From NCBI RefSeq assembly GCF_900086715.1, contig NZ_FLKH01000012.1:868001-932000 (forward strand): DNA of 64,000 bases, written 5' to 3'. Below the pieces are notes generated by a model. It was not told the origin of the DNA and did not search any database. It saw only the letters and a list, made by a program, of their open reading frames with translations. This DNA comes from Gracilibacillus timonensis (lineage in GTDB: Bacteria > Bacillota > Bacilli > Bacillales > Amphibacillaceae). The position numbers and the translations under genes were made by a program. Below are positions 25,713 to 34,768 of the stretch, piece after piece (the first letter of the stretch is position 1; every line of letters begins with the position of its first letter).

Positions 25713-26842
25713 GTTCCAATCATCCAGGATACCCCAAGAATGGTCGTGTGATTCTGCATGTGGATATGAATAGCTTTTATGCGTCGGTAGAGATTGCAGA
25801 CGATCCTTCTTTAAAAGGGAAGCCATTAGCCATCGCAGGTAATCCCGATGAACGAAAAGGGATTATAGTAACGAGCAGTTATGAGGCAAGAAAAAAAGGA
25901 GTCAAAACGACGATGACGTTGTGGGAAGCGAAGAAATTGTGTCCTCAACTGATAGTTAGACGACCAAAGCATGAGCGATATCGCGAGGTTTCTGGTGAGA
26001 TTTTTCGTATACTAGAGGATTATGCAACCTTTGTTGAACCGGTATCGATTGATGAAGCGTTTCTGGATATTACAGATAGCTACGATCTAGGACATCCGGT
26101 TGAGATAGCCGAGGCTATTCAACAACATATTGCCAATGACCTCTCGTTACCCTGCAGCATTGGCATTGCCCCCAATAAATTTTTGGCAAAGATGGCCTCT
26201 GATATGAAGAAACCAAATGGGATCACCATATTAAGAAAGCGTGATATTGTTGCTAAACTGTGGCCGTTACCGATTGAAGAAATGTATGGGATTGGTCGTA
26301 AGACAGCGGCAAAATTAAACAAATATGATATTTTCACCATTGAAGATTTAGTCGAGTCTGATACCGTACTGTTAAAAGGGATTCTGGGAATCAATGGGGA
26401 ACGATTAAAAACACGGGCGTTGGGGGAAGATCCAAGGCCGGTAGACCCTGAAAAAGCGGCCAGCTTCAAAAGTATTGGAAGCTCGCAAACCTTTCCGCAT
26501 GATATTGTGGATTACGATGAATTACGGGGACAATTACGTTATTTAGCTGACAAGGTGGAGAAACGTTTAAAACGTAAAAAAGCAGTCGGAGACAGTGTGC
26601 AGCTTACGATTCGTTATAATGATCGCAAGACAATCACAAGAAGAATCAAGTTGAAGGATTATATTGAAATGGCTGATGAGCTCTTTGCTTATGCGGAACA
26701 ATTATTGGAGCAGCATTGGAATAGTGAACCAGTCCGTTTGCTGGGGGTCACCATACAAAACGCAGTGAAAAAAGAAGGGATGACCTATCAGCTTGATTTA
26801 TTTCAATACTTGAATGAAAGGGAAAAACAAGAGGATCAGTAA
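25709..26842 (+). CDS. dinB: DNA polymerase IV (Y-family, YqjH)
   Basis: Error-prone translesion polymerase of 377 residues. The catalytic acidic residues lie in VILHVDMNSFYASVE (about 13-27) and SIDEAFLDIT (about 112). Thumb helix-hairpin-helix (MYGIGRKTAAKL) and little-finger domain follow, and a likely sliding-clamp peptide QLDLF is at the C-terminus. ATGA overlap with the peptidase gene indicates coupling. Confidence 0.95.
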   Translation: MSSNHPGYPKNGRVILHVDMNSFYASVEIADDPSLKGKPLAIAGNPDERKGIIVTSSYEARKKGVKTTMTLWEAKKLCPQLIVRRPKHERYREVSGEIFRILEDYATFVEPVSIDEAFLDITDSYDLGHPVEIAEAIQQHIANDLSLPCSIGIAPNKFLAKMASDMKKPNGITILRKRDIVAKLWPLPIEEMYGIGRKTAAKLNKYDIFTIEDLVESDTVLLKGILGINGERLKTRALGEDPRPVDPEKAASFKSIGSSQTFPHDIVDYDELRGQLRYLADKVEKRLKRKKAVGDSVQLTIRYNDRKTITRRIKLKDYIEMADELFAYAEQLLEQHWNSEPVRLLGVTIQNAVKKEGMTYQLDLFQYLNEREKQEDQ

Positions 26843-26873
26843 ACGAACGGATCTTCTTGTTTATATAAGTCAT

Positions 26874-27788
26874 TCAAACGATAAAGGAGGAAAAATCGGA
26901 AGCAATGGCTGTCTGTGGAAACAGGCATTGTGCTTCTGCCAACAACTGCTCTGTTTGGTCTAACTGAAAACGAGAAGAAATATGGGTAAGTATTAATTGT
27001 TTTACAACAGCTTGTTGGGCAAGGCTTGCAGCCTGTGTAGTGGTTGTATGGTAATAATCATAAGCAATCCTCTCCTGATCTTTACTAAAAGTTGCCTCAT
27101 GAACAAGGAGGTCAGCATGTGCAACAAAGTCCACTGTTTCCTTCATGGTTCGCGTGTCACCAAGAATAGCAACGTGTTTCCCTTTTTTTGCTTTTCCAAT
27201 AAAATCTGCCGTTGCAACGGTTTCGCCGTCTGGCAGTGTGACATAATCTTGTGTTTTAAACTGTTGATAAATAGGCCCTGGTGCAACGCCTCTTTGCTTT
27301 AGCTTGTCTGCTTGTAACTGACCAGGGCTGTTCTTTTGTTCGATTCGATAACCATAGCTGTCGATGCCATGATCTAATCGCTTCGCAAAAACTTGAAATT
27401 GATCATTTTCATAAATCTTTCCTTCCGTTACCTCTTTGATTAAGATAGGATAAGCAAGTCGCGATTGGCTGACCTGGAGAGAGGTTTCTATGAACGCCTT
27501 TAAACCTTTTGGACCATAAATCGTCACAGCTTCTTTCCCTCCTTGAAAGGATCTGCTGCTTAAAAAGCCGGGGAGTCCAAAGATATGATCACCATGTAAA
27601 TGGGTAATAAAAATATGACTCACTTTGCGCGATTTAAGGGAAGTATGTAATAGCTGGTGCTGTGTAGCTTCACCACAATCAAACATCCATAAGCTATTCT
27701 GTTCTTGTAATGTATCTAAGATAATCGATGTCACATTGCGCTGTTTGCTAGGCATACCAGCACCCGTTCCTAAGAAGTTTATTTTCAT
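26874..27788 (-). CDS. rnz: Ribonuclease Z
   Basis: RNase Z trims the 3' end of tRNA precursors lacking an encoded CCA. The 304-residue metallo-beta-lactamase protein shows FLGTGAGMPS at the start, the zinc motif FITHLHGDHIFGLPG (about 60-74), HEATF and LILTHISSRF. Full length for the bacterial form. ATG 27788 has AAGGAAGGG upstream on the minus strand. It is convergent with dinB. Confidence 0.95.
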   Translation of the reverse strand: MKINFLGTGAGMPSKQRNVTSIILDTLQEQNSLWMFDCGEATQHQLLHTSLKSRKVSHIFITHLHGDHIFGLPGFLSSRSFQGGKEAVTIYGPKGLKAFIETSLQVSQSRLAYPILIKEVTEGKIYENDQFQVFAKRLDHGIDSYGYRIEQKNSPGQLQADKLKQRGVAPGPIYQQFKTQDYVTLPDGETVATADFIGKAKKGKHVAILGDTRTMKETVDFVAHADLLVHEATFSKDQERIAYDYYHTTTTQAASLAQQAVVKQLILTHISSRFQLDQTEQLLAEAQCLFPQTAIASDFSSFIV

Positions 27789-27813
27789 GAGTCCCTTCCT
27801 TTCTAAAAATTAG

Positions 27814-27973
27814 CTATATAAGTTGAACGTATAAATGTAACAAAAACGTGCGACAAGCAAGCCTTTGCTCGCATGATTTCCTGATAATACATCGTTTGAT
27901 CCATTCACACTGCGTAAATGGATCAAGAGCACATACCAGATCCATGAGAAATGATTTCATTCAACTTATATAG
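27814..27973. repeat. MITE-like repeat, full 160-bp copy
   Basis: Terminal inverted repeats CTATATAAGTTGAA (27814-27827) and TTCAACTTATATAG. An inner inverted repeat TGATCCATT...AATGGATCA sits near the middle. No coding potential. Other copies at 10911, 36907, 43348 and (partial) 51105. It fills the rnz-GDPD gap. Confidence 0.85.
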
Positions 27974-27989
27974 ATAGATTAGAGATCCT

Positions 27990-28718
27990 TTATAAGGAAT
28001 CTCTTGCCTGTTTGGCTACCTGGGGCACGTCTGTGAAAATAGCATGACAACCCAGTCGTATTGCCCTTTTGATCGTAGCTGGCATATTTACAGTATAAAC
28101 AGCGACATATAGTTGATTGGCTTGAGCCAGTTTTATTAATGGACCTGATAACAGACGATAGCGAATGTGAATGCCAGCTGCTTGGATGTGTGTTCCATAG
28201 CTAATCAAATCTTTGGCTTTTTTTCCTGATAGTAGGCTGTAGTCGATAGATTGCTGCCATTCACTAATATGTTGAATGCTGCGGTGATTGAAGCTGGATA
28301 TCACACTTTTCTCCAGCATTTGATAATCCGCTAATTTGTTATAAACAACCCGCTCTATCCCTTGGTAAGCAAAGACGTTATTTTTCAATTCAATGTTTAA
28401 GGCCAAATGTTTATCTTGATTCCATTTTAACAAATCATCTAACGTAGGGATAGTTGTCCCTTGATAAAAAGGATTTTTCCAGCTGCCAGCATCGAGCTGC
28501 TTCAATTCTTGATAGGTTTTATCTTTAATATAACCCTTGCCGTTCGTGGTGCGTTGTAACTTCTCATCATGAATAAGCACAGGGATGTTGTCTTTTGTTA
28601 ATTGTACATCCGTCTCAATGCCATCTGCTCCCTGTTGATAGGCCAAATCAAAGGCTGGCATTGTATTTTCCGGAGCTTGCTTGCTAGCCCCGCGATGTGC
28701 ATAAATAATCGTTGTCAT
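27990..28718 (-). CDS. Glycerophosphodiester phosphodiesterase
   Basis: A 242-residue cytoplasmic GDPD-family enzyme hydrolysing glycerophosphodiesters to glycerol 3-phosphate and an alcohol. The GDPD TIM-barrel signature is clear: YAHRGASKQAPENT (catalytic His), GADGIETDVQLT (metal-binding Glu/Asp) and LIHDEKLQRTTNGKG (second His). No signal peptide. Possible relatives are YhdW and YqiK. Confidence 0.9.
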   Translation of the reverse strand: MTTIIYAHRGASKQAPENTMPAFDLAYQQGADGIETDVQLTKDNIPVLIHDEKLQRTTNGKGYIKDKTYQELKQLDAGSWKNPFYQGTTIPTLDDLLKWNQDKHLALNIELKNNVFAYQGIERVVYNKLADYQMLEKSVISSFNHRSIQHISEWQQSIDYSLLSGKKAKDLISYGTHIQAAGIHIRYRLLSGPLIKLAQANQLYVAVYTVNMPATIKRAIRLGCHAIFTDVPQVAKQARDSL

Positions 28719-29019
28719 GAATTTCTAAGCCTCCAAAAAACGCTGTGTTTCTTTGTATTGTCTTTAAAAAATATATAAAAGTCAATGTAAATGTCTTTGA
28801 ACTGCAAAGAGTTTGCCTCGTTTTTTATATAACCAATCTTCTTGCAGTTTGTGATCCGGATTGCTTTCGTAATTAATAGTCGGACGGGTTTAAGCATAGT
28901 TCTTAGTCAGATCAATCAGCCGGTTTTGGTGATGGTGGGAGCCTATGATATGATAGCAGGAGAAGAAGTGATACGATCACCAGCTGCTGTATGTAAATGG
29001 GATAGATAGGGGGAGCAGG

Positions 29020-29808
29020 ATGAGCAAACTACAAGGGAAATATGTACTAATCACAGGGGCTTCCGGTGGTATTGGGGAGGCGATTGCCTATCAAGTGGCT
29101 GAACAACAGGGAATCCCTATATTGGTGGCTAGAAGCCAAGAAAAATTGCAAAAAATCGCTAGTCAGATAACGGCCGGCTATCAGGTGAAACCAATCATAC
29201 GGGTAGTAGATATCACCAACTTTCAAGAGTGGGAGCAAATCTTGCAAGGTTTGATTGCTGAGCTAAACAGGATCGATGTCCTCATTAATAATGCGGGTAT
29301 TGGTTATTTTGATCGCTATACGGATATGGAATGGGAACGAATCGATCATATGGTTACTCTCAATAACCGATCGTTGTTTTTTACGACCTATCAGCTATTA
29401 CCCCACATGTTTGAAGGGACAGACGCACATATTATCAATATAGGTTCACAGGCAGGAAAGATAGCTACACCAAAATCAGCCGTCTACAGTGCCACCAAAG
29501 CGAGTGTTATCAGTTTCTCGAATGCATTGCGGATGGAACTAGATGGAAAGGTACGGGTTACTTCTGTCAATATTGGTCCTGTGTCTACCAGTTTTTTTGA
29601 CACTGCTGATCCTTCTGGACAATATCAACAGAGTGTGGCTAGATACATGTTAAACCCGGATGATGTAGCAACCAAGGTAGTGCAAGCGATTTTCACCCGA
29701 AAACGAGAGGTTAACCTGCCAGCTTGGATGCAGGCTGGTAGTAAATTATATCAGATCGTACCCAGGGTGGTAGAGCTATTTGGCAAACGGCTATTTAATA
29801 AAAAATAG
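29020..29808 (+). CDS. yqjQ: Short-chain dehydrogenase/reductase (YqjQ)
   Basis: A 262-residue classical SDR: cofactor motif VLITGASGGIGEA (about 9-21), LINNAGIGYFD (about 89), catalytic Ser in NIGSQAG and YSATKAS (Tyr-x3-Lys, about 156-160). Substrate unknown. GGGGGAGCAGG precedes ATG 29020. YqkB follows after 13 bp, so they may be co-transcribed. Confidence 0.9.
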   Translation: MSKLQGKYVLITGASGGIGEAIAYQVAEQQGIPILVARSQEKLQKIASQITAGYQVKPIIRVVDITNFQEWEQILQGLIAELNRIDVLINNAGIGYFDRYTDMEWERIDHMVTLNNRSLFFTTYQLLPHMFEGTDAHIINIGSQAGKIATPKSAVYSATKASVISFSNALRMELDGKVRVTSVNIGPVSTSFFDTADPSGQYQQSVARYMLNPDDVATKVVQAIFTRKREVNLPAWMQAGSKLYQIVPRVVELFGKRLFNKK

Positions 29809-29821
29809 GGAGGCAAGACAA

Positions 29822-30136
29822 ATGCAATTAACCATAACGGAACGTGCACTTGAAAAGTTATATCAATTAAAAGGCGACAAGCATATATTACTTGCCTTAG
29901 TCTATGACACAGATGATTGCGGCTGTGGCGTCAATGGGGTACCTGCTATACAATTGATCAAGGAAGTGTCCGCAAAACAAGAACCAATTGTATGTGATCA
30001 AGCAAAAGTAGTGATACAACAGCAGCAGGCGGTTTTCTTTAACAAGGAAATGAAGTTGGATTACAACGGGGCCACATTCCGCCTCTCCAGTCCGGAAGAA
30101 ATGTTAAACCCATTCATCCATGTGCAAGCAGTATAG
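29822..30136 (+). CDS. yqkB: HesB/YadR-like iron-sulfur biosynthesis family protein (YqkB)
   Basis: A 104-residue protein related to A-type Fe-S carriers. ATG 29822 follows GGGAGGCAAG; an upstream in-frame start would overlap the SDR gene. The sequence YDTDDCGCGVNGVPAIQL (about 33-50) carries a CGC pair characteristic of the YqkB group, which lacks the C-terminal CGCG pair of IscA. Function not established. Confidence 0.85.
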   Translation: MQLTITERALEKLYQLKGDKHILLALVYDTDDCGCGVNGVPAIQLIKEVSAKQEPIVCDQAKVVIQQQQAVFFNKEMKLDYNGATFRLSSPEEMLNPFIHVQAV

Positions 30137-30192
30137 TTGTGATACAGTTTCTTCCGCCTGTTAGTCTTTCTGCATCAAGTTCCATTTATTGC

Positions 30193-30425
30193 AAGAACGC
30201 AAAGCGCAGGAGCGCCCTCTTAAAAACGTAGAGACCTGCGCGTTGCAACTGAGATAAAGGAAACACGGCGACGTGAGGAGTCGATGTTGACTTTCACCCG
30301 CAGGGCATAAGTGCGACTTTAGCTCTGTCTGCGCCTGTTGGCTTGCCAGTCGCTAAGTCTTCTTATCGTAGGGCGTGTCGTGAAATCTCTAAAGTTTGGC
30401 GCCTGGAGCTGGACACGGCTGTTCC
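30193..30425. repeat. GC-rich intergenic repeat-like block
   Basis: About 230 bp clearly richer in GC than its surroundings, beginning AAAGCGCAGGAGCGCCC and ending TTTGGCGCCTGGAGCTGGAC. It resembles GC-rich intergenic repeats I remember from many Bacillaceae, but it is single-copy in this window. It is followed by a TGAATAAA/TTTATTCA palindrome (30426-30443). No gene is seen between 30137 and 30646. Confidence 0.5.
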
Positions 30426-30478
30426 TGAATAAAAATTTATTCATGCAAAATGATATACTTTCTTATCTTATAAGAATA

Positions 30479-30501
30479 GCCGGGCAAAACCCTGCCCGGT
30501 C
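30479..30501 (+). repeat. ACCGGGC-type hairpin unit copy
   Basis: GCCGGGC...GCCCGGT followed by CCTTTATTACGAATCAAAAG, preceded by ATACTTTCTTATCTTATAAG, the same junction as at 9464 and 36877. Confidence 0.7.
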
Positions 30502-30587
30502 CTTTATTACGAATCAAAAGAAGCTATGGATTGCCGGGTCGTTTCAACTTAACATCTCTCCAAATTTTATTTGCTTTTCTTTCATAC

Positions 30588-30634
30588 AAAAAAGGGACAC
30601 ATCGCAAGTCCAATCGTTGCATGTCTCCCTTTTT
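30588..30634. terminator. Bidirectional-looking terminator downstream of yqkF
   Basis: AAAAAGGGACACAT...GCAA pairs with TTGCATGTCTCCCTTTTT (imperfect). On the minus strand it follows the aldo/keto reductase stop by about 15 bp and ends in a T-run. Confidence 0.75.
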
Positions 30635-30646
30635 GTAGAGCATATC

Positions 30647-31561
30647 CTAAATGCGGTGTGCTTGATACTGGCTGGCTTTGGTGATTCGCTGGGCCTGCGT
30701 GAATTGCTCATTGTCAAATGATTGTTCCAGTGCATATACGTTTTCCTCTAACTGGCTTGGTGAGCTGGCGCCAGCAACTACAGAAGCTATTCCAGGCTGG
30801 TTCAGGATATACTGTAAGGATAAACCAGTCAAGGTTTGCCTCTCTCTTAATAAATTAGAAAGCGCACGAACGGTATCGGTTAACTCTCCTTTCTCATAAT
30901 CCAGGTAGCCTTTCTCTCCTTTTCGGTTAACAAGCTCTTGCCCTTTTGTACTAAGCATACCTTTGGCAAGTGATCCTCTAGTAACCACACTGATGGAATG
31001 AGAGGAAATCGTCGGTAATAACTCTTCCGGCCGCCGATCTAATAAACTGTATTGCATCATGATACTACTGATCTGTGAATGCTTGATATATTGATCGATG
31101 ACATTGGGGCGGATTGACGAAATACCATAATAGCGGATTACGCCTTCCTGAACAAGTTCTTCAAATGCCTCGATCGTTTCGTCTATCGGATCTTCTATCG
31201 TGCCACCATGTAATTGATATAAATCAATATAGTCTGTCTGTAGCCGCTGCAAGCTTGTTTTTACCTGTTCTTTAATGTAAGACTTTCGTGGATCCCAGAA
31301 CCAGCTGCCATCGTCTTGCAGATGATTACCAACTTTGGTAGCTAGTACAAATTGATTGCGTTTTTGTTTCATTACTTCCCCAACCAATTCTTCATTACGA
31401 CCTTGATCGTAAAGATCAGCTGTGTCCAAATAATTAATCCCCAAGTCAAGGGCAGCATCCATGATTTGTTCGGCTTGTCTTTTTTCTGTTCCTAATGACA
31501 TACAGCCTAATGCAAGCGTAGACACATCTAAAGAAGTGTTACCTAATGTTCGTTTTTCCAT
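30647..31561 (-). CDS. Aldo/keto reductase (YqkF-like)
   Basis: A 304-residue NADPH-dependent aldo/keto reductase, probably cytoplasmic. It shows LGCMSLG, the catalytic Asp/Tyr in YLDTADLYDQG (about 45-55), the Lys in LATKVG (about 75-80) and the His in DLYQLHGG. The C-terminal cofactor region GASSPSQLEENV is typical. Physiological substrate unknown. A B. subtilis YqkF counterpart occurs in the same neighbourhood. Divergent from nudF. Confidence 0.9.
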   Translation of the reverse strand: MEKRTLGNTSLDVSTLALGCMSLGTEKRQAEQIMDAALDLGINYLDTADLYDQGRNEELVGEVMKQKRNQFVLATKVGNHLQDDGSWFWDPRKSYIKEQVKTSLQRLQTDYIDLYQLHGGTIEDPIDETIEAFEELVQEGVIRYYGISSIRPNVIDQYIKHSQISSIMMQYSLLDRRPEELLPTISSHSISVVTRGSLAKGMLSTKGQELVNRKGEKGYLDYEKGELTDTVRALSNLLRERQTLTGLSLQYILNQPGIASVVAGASSPSQLEENVYALEQSFDNEQFTQAQRITKASQYQAHRI

Positions 31562-31746
31562 GATAAAAAACTTCCTTTCTTCCTGAAAACTGTGATCCTG
31601 CTTTGCCTATTCCCGTCATTTGGAGAATAAAACACGTATATTTATCGCGAGACGAACATCCGTCAGACAGCAGGCTCACTTTATTGTACAAAATCCACGG
31701 ATAGAATTACAATAAAAGAAGGAAAGAACAAGAAAGGAAGTTAGCG

Positions 31747-32292
31747 ATGCATTCATTTGAAGAAAAGACCTTAGAATCAAAGCCCATTTTTAACGGTAAA
31801 ATTATTGAAGTACAAGTTGATCAGGTGAGTCTACCCAATGGTGAAAATTCCACGCGTGAACTGGTGAAACATCCCGGCGCCGTTGCTGTGATTGCCTTAA
31901 CGGAAGAGAATAAAATCGTATTCGTCAGACAATATCGTAAACCATTAGAGAAAGCACTTGTTGAAATACCAGCAGGCAAGCTGGAGGAAGGAGAGCAGCC
32001 AGAAACTACTGCAATTCGTGAATTAGAGGAGGAGACTGGGTATACGACGGATCACCTTCAACTGATCCAATCATTTTATACTTCCCCAGGATTTTCCGAT
32101 GAGATTGTTCACTTGTATTTGGCAGATCAATTACAAGTGTTGGATACGCCAAAGCTGCTGGATGAGGATGAATTTGTTGAACGTATGGAATTAACATTAG
32201 AAGAGACAGAAGAGCTCGTGGAAAAGCAAGAGATTCACGATGCCAAGACGGTTTATGCCTTGTTATATTTGAAGTTGCGAGGAATGAAATAG
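31747..32292 (+). CDS. nudF: ADP-ribose pyrophosphatase NudF
   Basis: A 181-residue Nudix hydrolase splitting ADP-ribose to AMP and ribose 5-phosphate. The Nudix box starts at GKLEEGEQPETTAIRELEEE (about 76-95), preceded by VRQYRKPLEKALVEIPAG, typical of the ADP-ribose group. ATG 31747 follows GAAAGGAAG. The endonuclease Q gene starts 1 bp after its stop, the B. subtilis nudF-yqxK arrangement. Confidence 0.94.
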   Translation: MHSFEEKTLESKPIFNGKIIEVQVDQVSLPNGENSTRELVKHPGAVAVIALTEENKIVFVRQYRKPLEKALVEIPAGKLEEGEQPETTAIRELEEETGYTTDHLQLIQSFYTSPGFSDEIVHLYLADQLQVLDTPKLLDEDEFVERMELTLEETEELVEKQEIHDAKTVYALLYLKLRGMK

Positions 32293-32293
32293 T

Positions 32294-33457
32294 ATGCTGC
32301 ATTCCTATTATGCGGATTTACATATCCATGTAGGAAGGAATATCCAAGGAGGGCCGGTCAAGATAACTGCTTCTGATCAGTTAACGATTACCAACCTCCT
32401 TGAGGAAGCCAGTCAACGAAAGGGAATAGATATCGTTGGGGTTATTGATTGTCACGCTCCACTTGTATTACAGGAGATAAAGCAGTTGATTGCTGATGGA
32501 AAAGCGTACGAGAAGAGTCATGGTGGTATTCAGTTTAAGGATACAACACTGTTGCTGGGTAGTGAAATCGAGATTTATGATCAACATTGTCATGGGCCGA
32601 TTCACGTACTCTGTTTTTTTCCATATATTCAGACTATGCAAAGGTTCTCTGGTTGGCTGTCTCAACACATGAAGAATGTTGAATTAAGTTCACAACGTTA
32701 TTATGGCAGTGCTCTTTCCCTTCAAGAACAAGTAAAGCAGTTAGATGGCTTGTTTATTCCTGCCCATATTTTTACCCCTTTTAAAAGTTTATATGGAAAG
32801 GGTGTGAATCGATCGTTGACAGAGGTATTTCATCCTGCTTTAATCGACGCTGTGGAGCTTGGTTTAAGTGCCGATACCAGCATGGCCGATCATCTGCAAG
32901 AATTAGCTAACTATTCGTTTTTAACAAATTCGGATGCCCATTCTTTAGGGAAGATTGCCAGAGAGTATCAGCAATTGATCCTGCACGAGGCAAGCTTTTT
33001 AGCCTTAAAACAGGCGCTGCAGCAACAAAGTGGTTGTCGAATTGCAACTAATTTTGGCATGAATCCCAGACTAGGGAAATATTATACGACGGTTTGTGCC
33101 AAATGTTTGGCACCTTTCAAGGCAGATAAATGTAAGGAGTGCAGCTCTTCTAAGTTTATTAGAGGAGTGAAAGAACGGGTGGAAGAGTTAACTGACACGT
33201 TTCAGATCAACACGAATCGGCCAGATTATTTCTATCAAGCTCCTTTAGAATATTTACCTGGCTTAGGGACGAAAACATTGGATCAACTGTTAGTCCATTT
33301 CGGAACAGAAATGAATATCATTCACCATGTCCCAATAAAACAATTAGGTGAAGTGATTCCAGATAAGCTTGTCCAGCTGATCATCGCCTTACGTCAAGGA
33401 AAACTATCTATTCAAGCAGGTGGGGGAGGGCGGTATGGTAAGGTTGTGTTCGAATAA
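32294..33457 (+). CDS. yqxK: Endonuclease Q family protein (YqxK)
   Basis: A 387-residue PHP-superfamily protein. Metal ligands appear in ADLHIHVGRN (about 7-16), GSEIEIYD and TNSDAHS (about 214-220). A C4 zinc finger CAKC...CKEC lies at about 269-285, and a helix-hairpin-helix-like YLPGLGTKTLDQLL (about 318) follows. EndoQ of archaea and B. pumilus nicks 5' of deaminated bases and abasic sites, so a role in repair of uracil and hypoxanthine is expected. It is coupled to nudF. ATG at 32294 fits, though its ribosome-binding site is weak. Confidence 0.88.
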   Translation: MLHSYYADLHIHVGRNIQGGPVKITASDQLTITNLLEEASQRKGIDIVGVIDCHAPLVLQEIKQLIADGKAYEKSHGGIQFKDTTLLLGSEIEIYDQHCHGPIHVLCFFPYIQTMQRFSGWLSQHMKNVELSSQRYYGSALSLQEQVKQLDGLFIPAHIFTPFKSLYGKGVNRSLTEVFHPALIDAVELGLSADTSMADHLQELANYSFLTNSDAHSLGKIAREYQQLILHEASFLALKQALQQQSGCRIATNFGMNPRLGKYYTTVCAKCLAPFKADKCKECSSSKFIRGVKERVEELTDTFQINTNRPDYFYQAPLEYLPGLGTKTLDQLLVHFGTEMNIIHHVPIKQLGEVIPDKLVQLIIALRQGKLSIQAGGGGRYGKVVFE

Positions 33458-33539
33458 TATTTTACCACTAAGGTTTGTTCTATTTCGCTAGCTATTATCA
33501 TAGAGTAGCAATAGAACAAAAGTGGAGGATGTGAACACA

Positions 33540-34187
33540 ATGCAGCTGCCTAAAAAGCAAAATAATATTTTACAGCATATGGTTAAATATCATACGATTT
33601 ACTTGTTTACAATTATCTTGTTTGTGACTGGGATTGTCTTTGGTGCTATCATTGTCAACAGTATGACATTCGTACAGAAACAAGATTTGTTTTTTTATTT
33701 AGAACGATTCTTTTTAGGTTATGTCCAAGAAGATGGAGTTTCTCAACTAGAATTGTTCAAAAATGCCTTGTTTTATCATATACAGTTTTTGGCGCTTATC
33801 TTCTTTTTAGGAATTGCAGTTATCGGAGTGCCGATCATTTGGGTGTTGTTATTTGTCAAAGGGGTTGCTGTTGGTTTTACCGTTGGTTTCTTTGTAAGTC
33901 AATTAGGTGCAAAAGGGTTGTTATTTTCCTTTGCAAGTATTGCTGCCCAGAATTTGATTATCATTCCGATCTATATTATTGCAAGTACGTTGGCGATGAT
34001 ATTCTCAATTTCCATTCTGCAAAGTATCTTCTCGAAGCGGTATAAACGACCGATGATTCCAAGCTTTTTTCGATATGCTACTGCCTTTATCTGTTTTATG
34101 TTGATCATTGCTGTCGCTGCTTTGATGGAATCTTTTGTGTCTTTTGAGTCGATTAAAATCATTGCCGACCAGCTGACTATGGAATGA
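33540..34187 (+). CDS. spoIIM: Stage II sporulation protein M
   Basis: SpoIIM is part of the SpoIID-SpoIIP-SpoIIM peptidoglycan-degrading engulfment complex in the mother cell; it is the membrane scaffold. ATG 33540 gives 215 residues, the usual length; GGAGG lies at 33524-33528 and a GTG at 33531 is too close to it. Hydrophobic helices occur at about 20-40, 80-100, 105-125, 130-165 and 180-200. Confidence 0.93.
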   Translation: MQLPKKQNNILQHMVKYHTIYLFTIILFVTGIVFGAIIVNSMTFVQKQDLFFYLERFFLGYVQEDGVSQLELFKNALFYHIQFLALIFFLGIAVIGVPIIWVLLFVKGVAVGFTVGFFVSQLGAKGLLFSFASIAAQNLIIIPIYIIASTLAMIFSISILQSIFSKRYKRPMIPSFFRYATAFICFMLIIAVAALMESFVSFESIKIIADQLTME

Positions 34188-34200
34188 AATTATTAATTAA

Positions 34201-34215
34201 TAATAATTATTATCA
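34201..34215. promoter_or_regulatory. Candidate Fur box upstream of fur
   Basis: TAATAAT-T-ATTATCA differs at one position from the 7-1-7 inverted repeat TGATAAT-N-ATTATCA bound by Bacillus Fur. It ends 20 bp before the fur -35. Confidence 0.65.
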
Positions 34216-34220
34216 ACTTT

Positions 34221-34264
34221 TTATAATTATCTGAATTGACATCCTACATTAGAATACTTATAAT
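34221..34264 (+). promoter_or_regulatory. Consensus sigma-A promoter of fur with PerR-like box
   Basis: TTGACA (34236-34241), a 17-bp spacer and TATAAT (34259-34264) form a perfect sigma-A promoter. TTATAATTATCTGAA (34221-34235) matches the PerR box TTATAAT-N-ATTATAA at 11 of 14 positions and abuts the -35. B. subtilis fur is known to be PerR-regulated. Confidence 0.75.
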
Positions 34265-34288
34265 TGAAGATGTAGGGAGGTCTTTATT

Positions 34289-34768
34289 ATGGAATATCGA
34301 TTAGACCGTATCAAGAAGAAATTACATGCACAAAGTTATAAGCTTACACCACAGCGTGAGGCGACTGTTAGAGTATTATTAGAGCGAGAAGAAGATCACT
34401 TAAGCGCGGAAGATGTCTATTTATTGGTGAAAGATAAATCACCGGAAATAGGACTGGCCACGGTGTATCGAACCTTGGAATTATTAACGGAATTAGATAT
34501 TGTAGATAAAATAAACTTTGGTGATGGAGTATCCCGCTACGACTTGAGAAAAGAAGGAGCGAAACATTCCCATCATCATTTAGTATGTACAGAGTGTGGA
34601 TCTGTCGAAGAAATAACAGATGATCTATTAGGAGATGTAGAAGGTATTGTTCAAGATGACTGGGGTTTTATTGTCAAAGATCACCGTTTAACCTTCCATG
34701 GTATTTGTCAAACATGCCAAGAGCGTATCTGTCAAAATTGTGAAGCGAAAAAATTAGCAGCAAATTAG
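34289..34768 (+). CDS. fur: Ferric uptake regulator Fur
   Basis: A 159-residue Fur-family repressor of iron acquisition. Winged helix with GLATVYRTLELL (recognition helix, about 52-63); metal-binding HSHHHLVCTECG (about 91-102) and the second zinc pair CQTC...CQNC near the C-terminus. The regulatory His/Glu ligands are present. AGGGAGG precedes ATG 34289. Gene order spoIIM-fur-yqzK-xerD matches B. subtilis. Confidence 0.96.
   Translation: MEYRLDRIKKKLHAQSYKLTPQREATVRVLLEREEDHLSAEDVYLLVKDKSPEIGLATVYRTLELLTELDIVDKINFGDGVSRYDLRKEGAKHSHHHLVCTECGSVEEITDDLLGDVEGIVQDDWGFIVKDHRLTFHGICQTCQERICQNCEAKKLAAN

Noticed and set aside
30338-30721. 127-codon plus-strand frame
   Set aside because: Crosses the GC-rich repeat, a hairpin unit, a terminator and the antisense of yqkF; not a gene.
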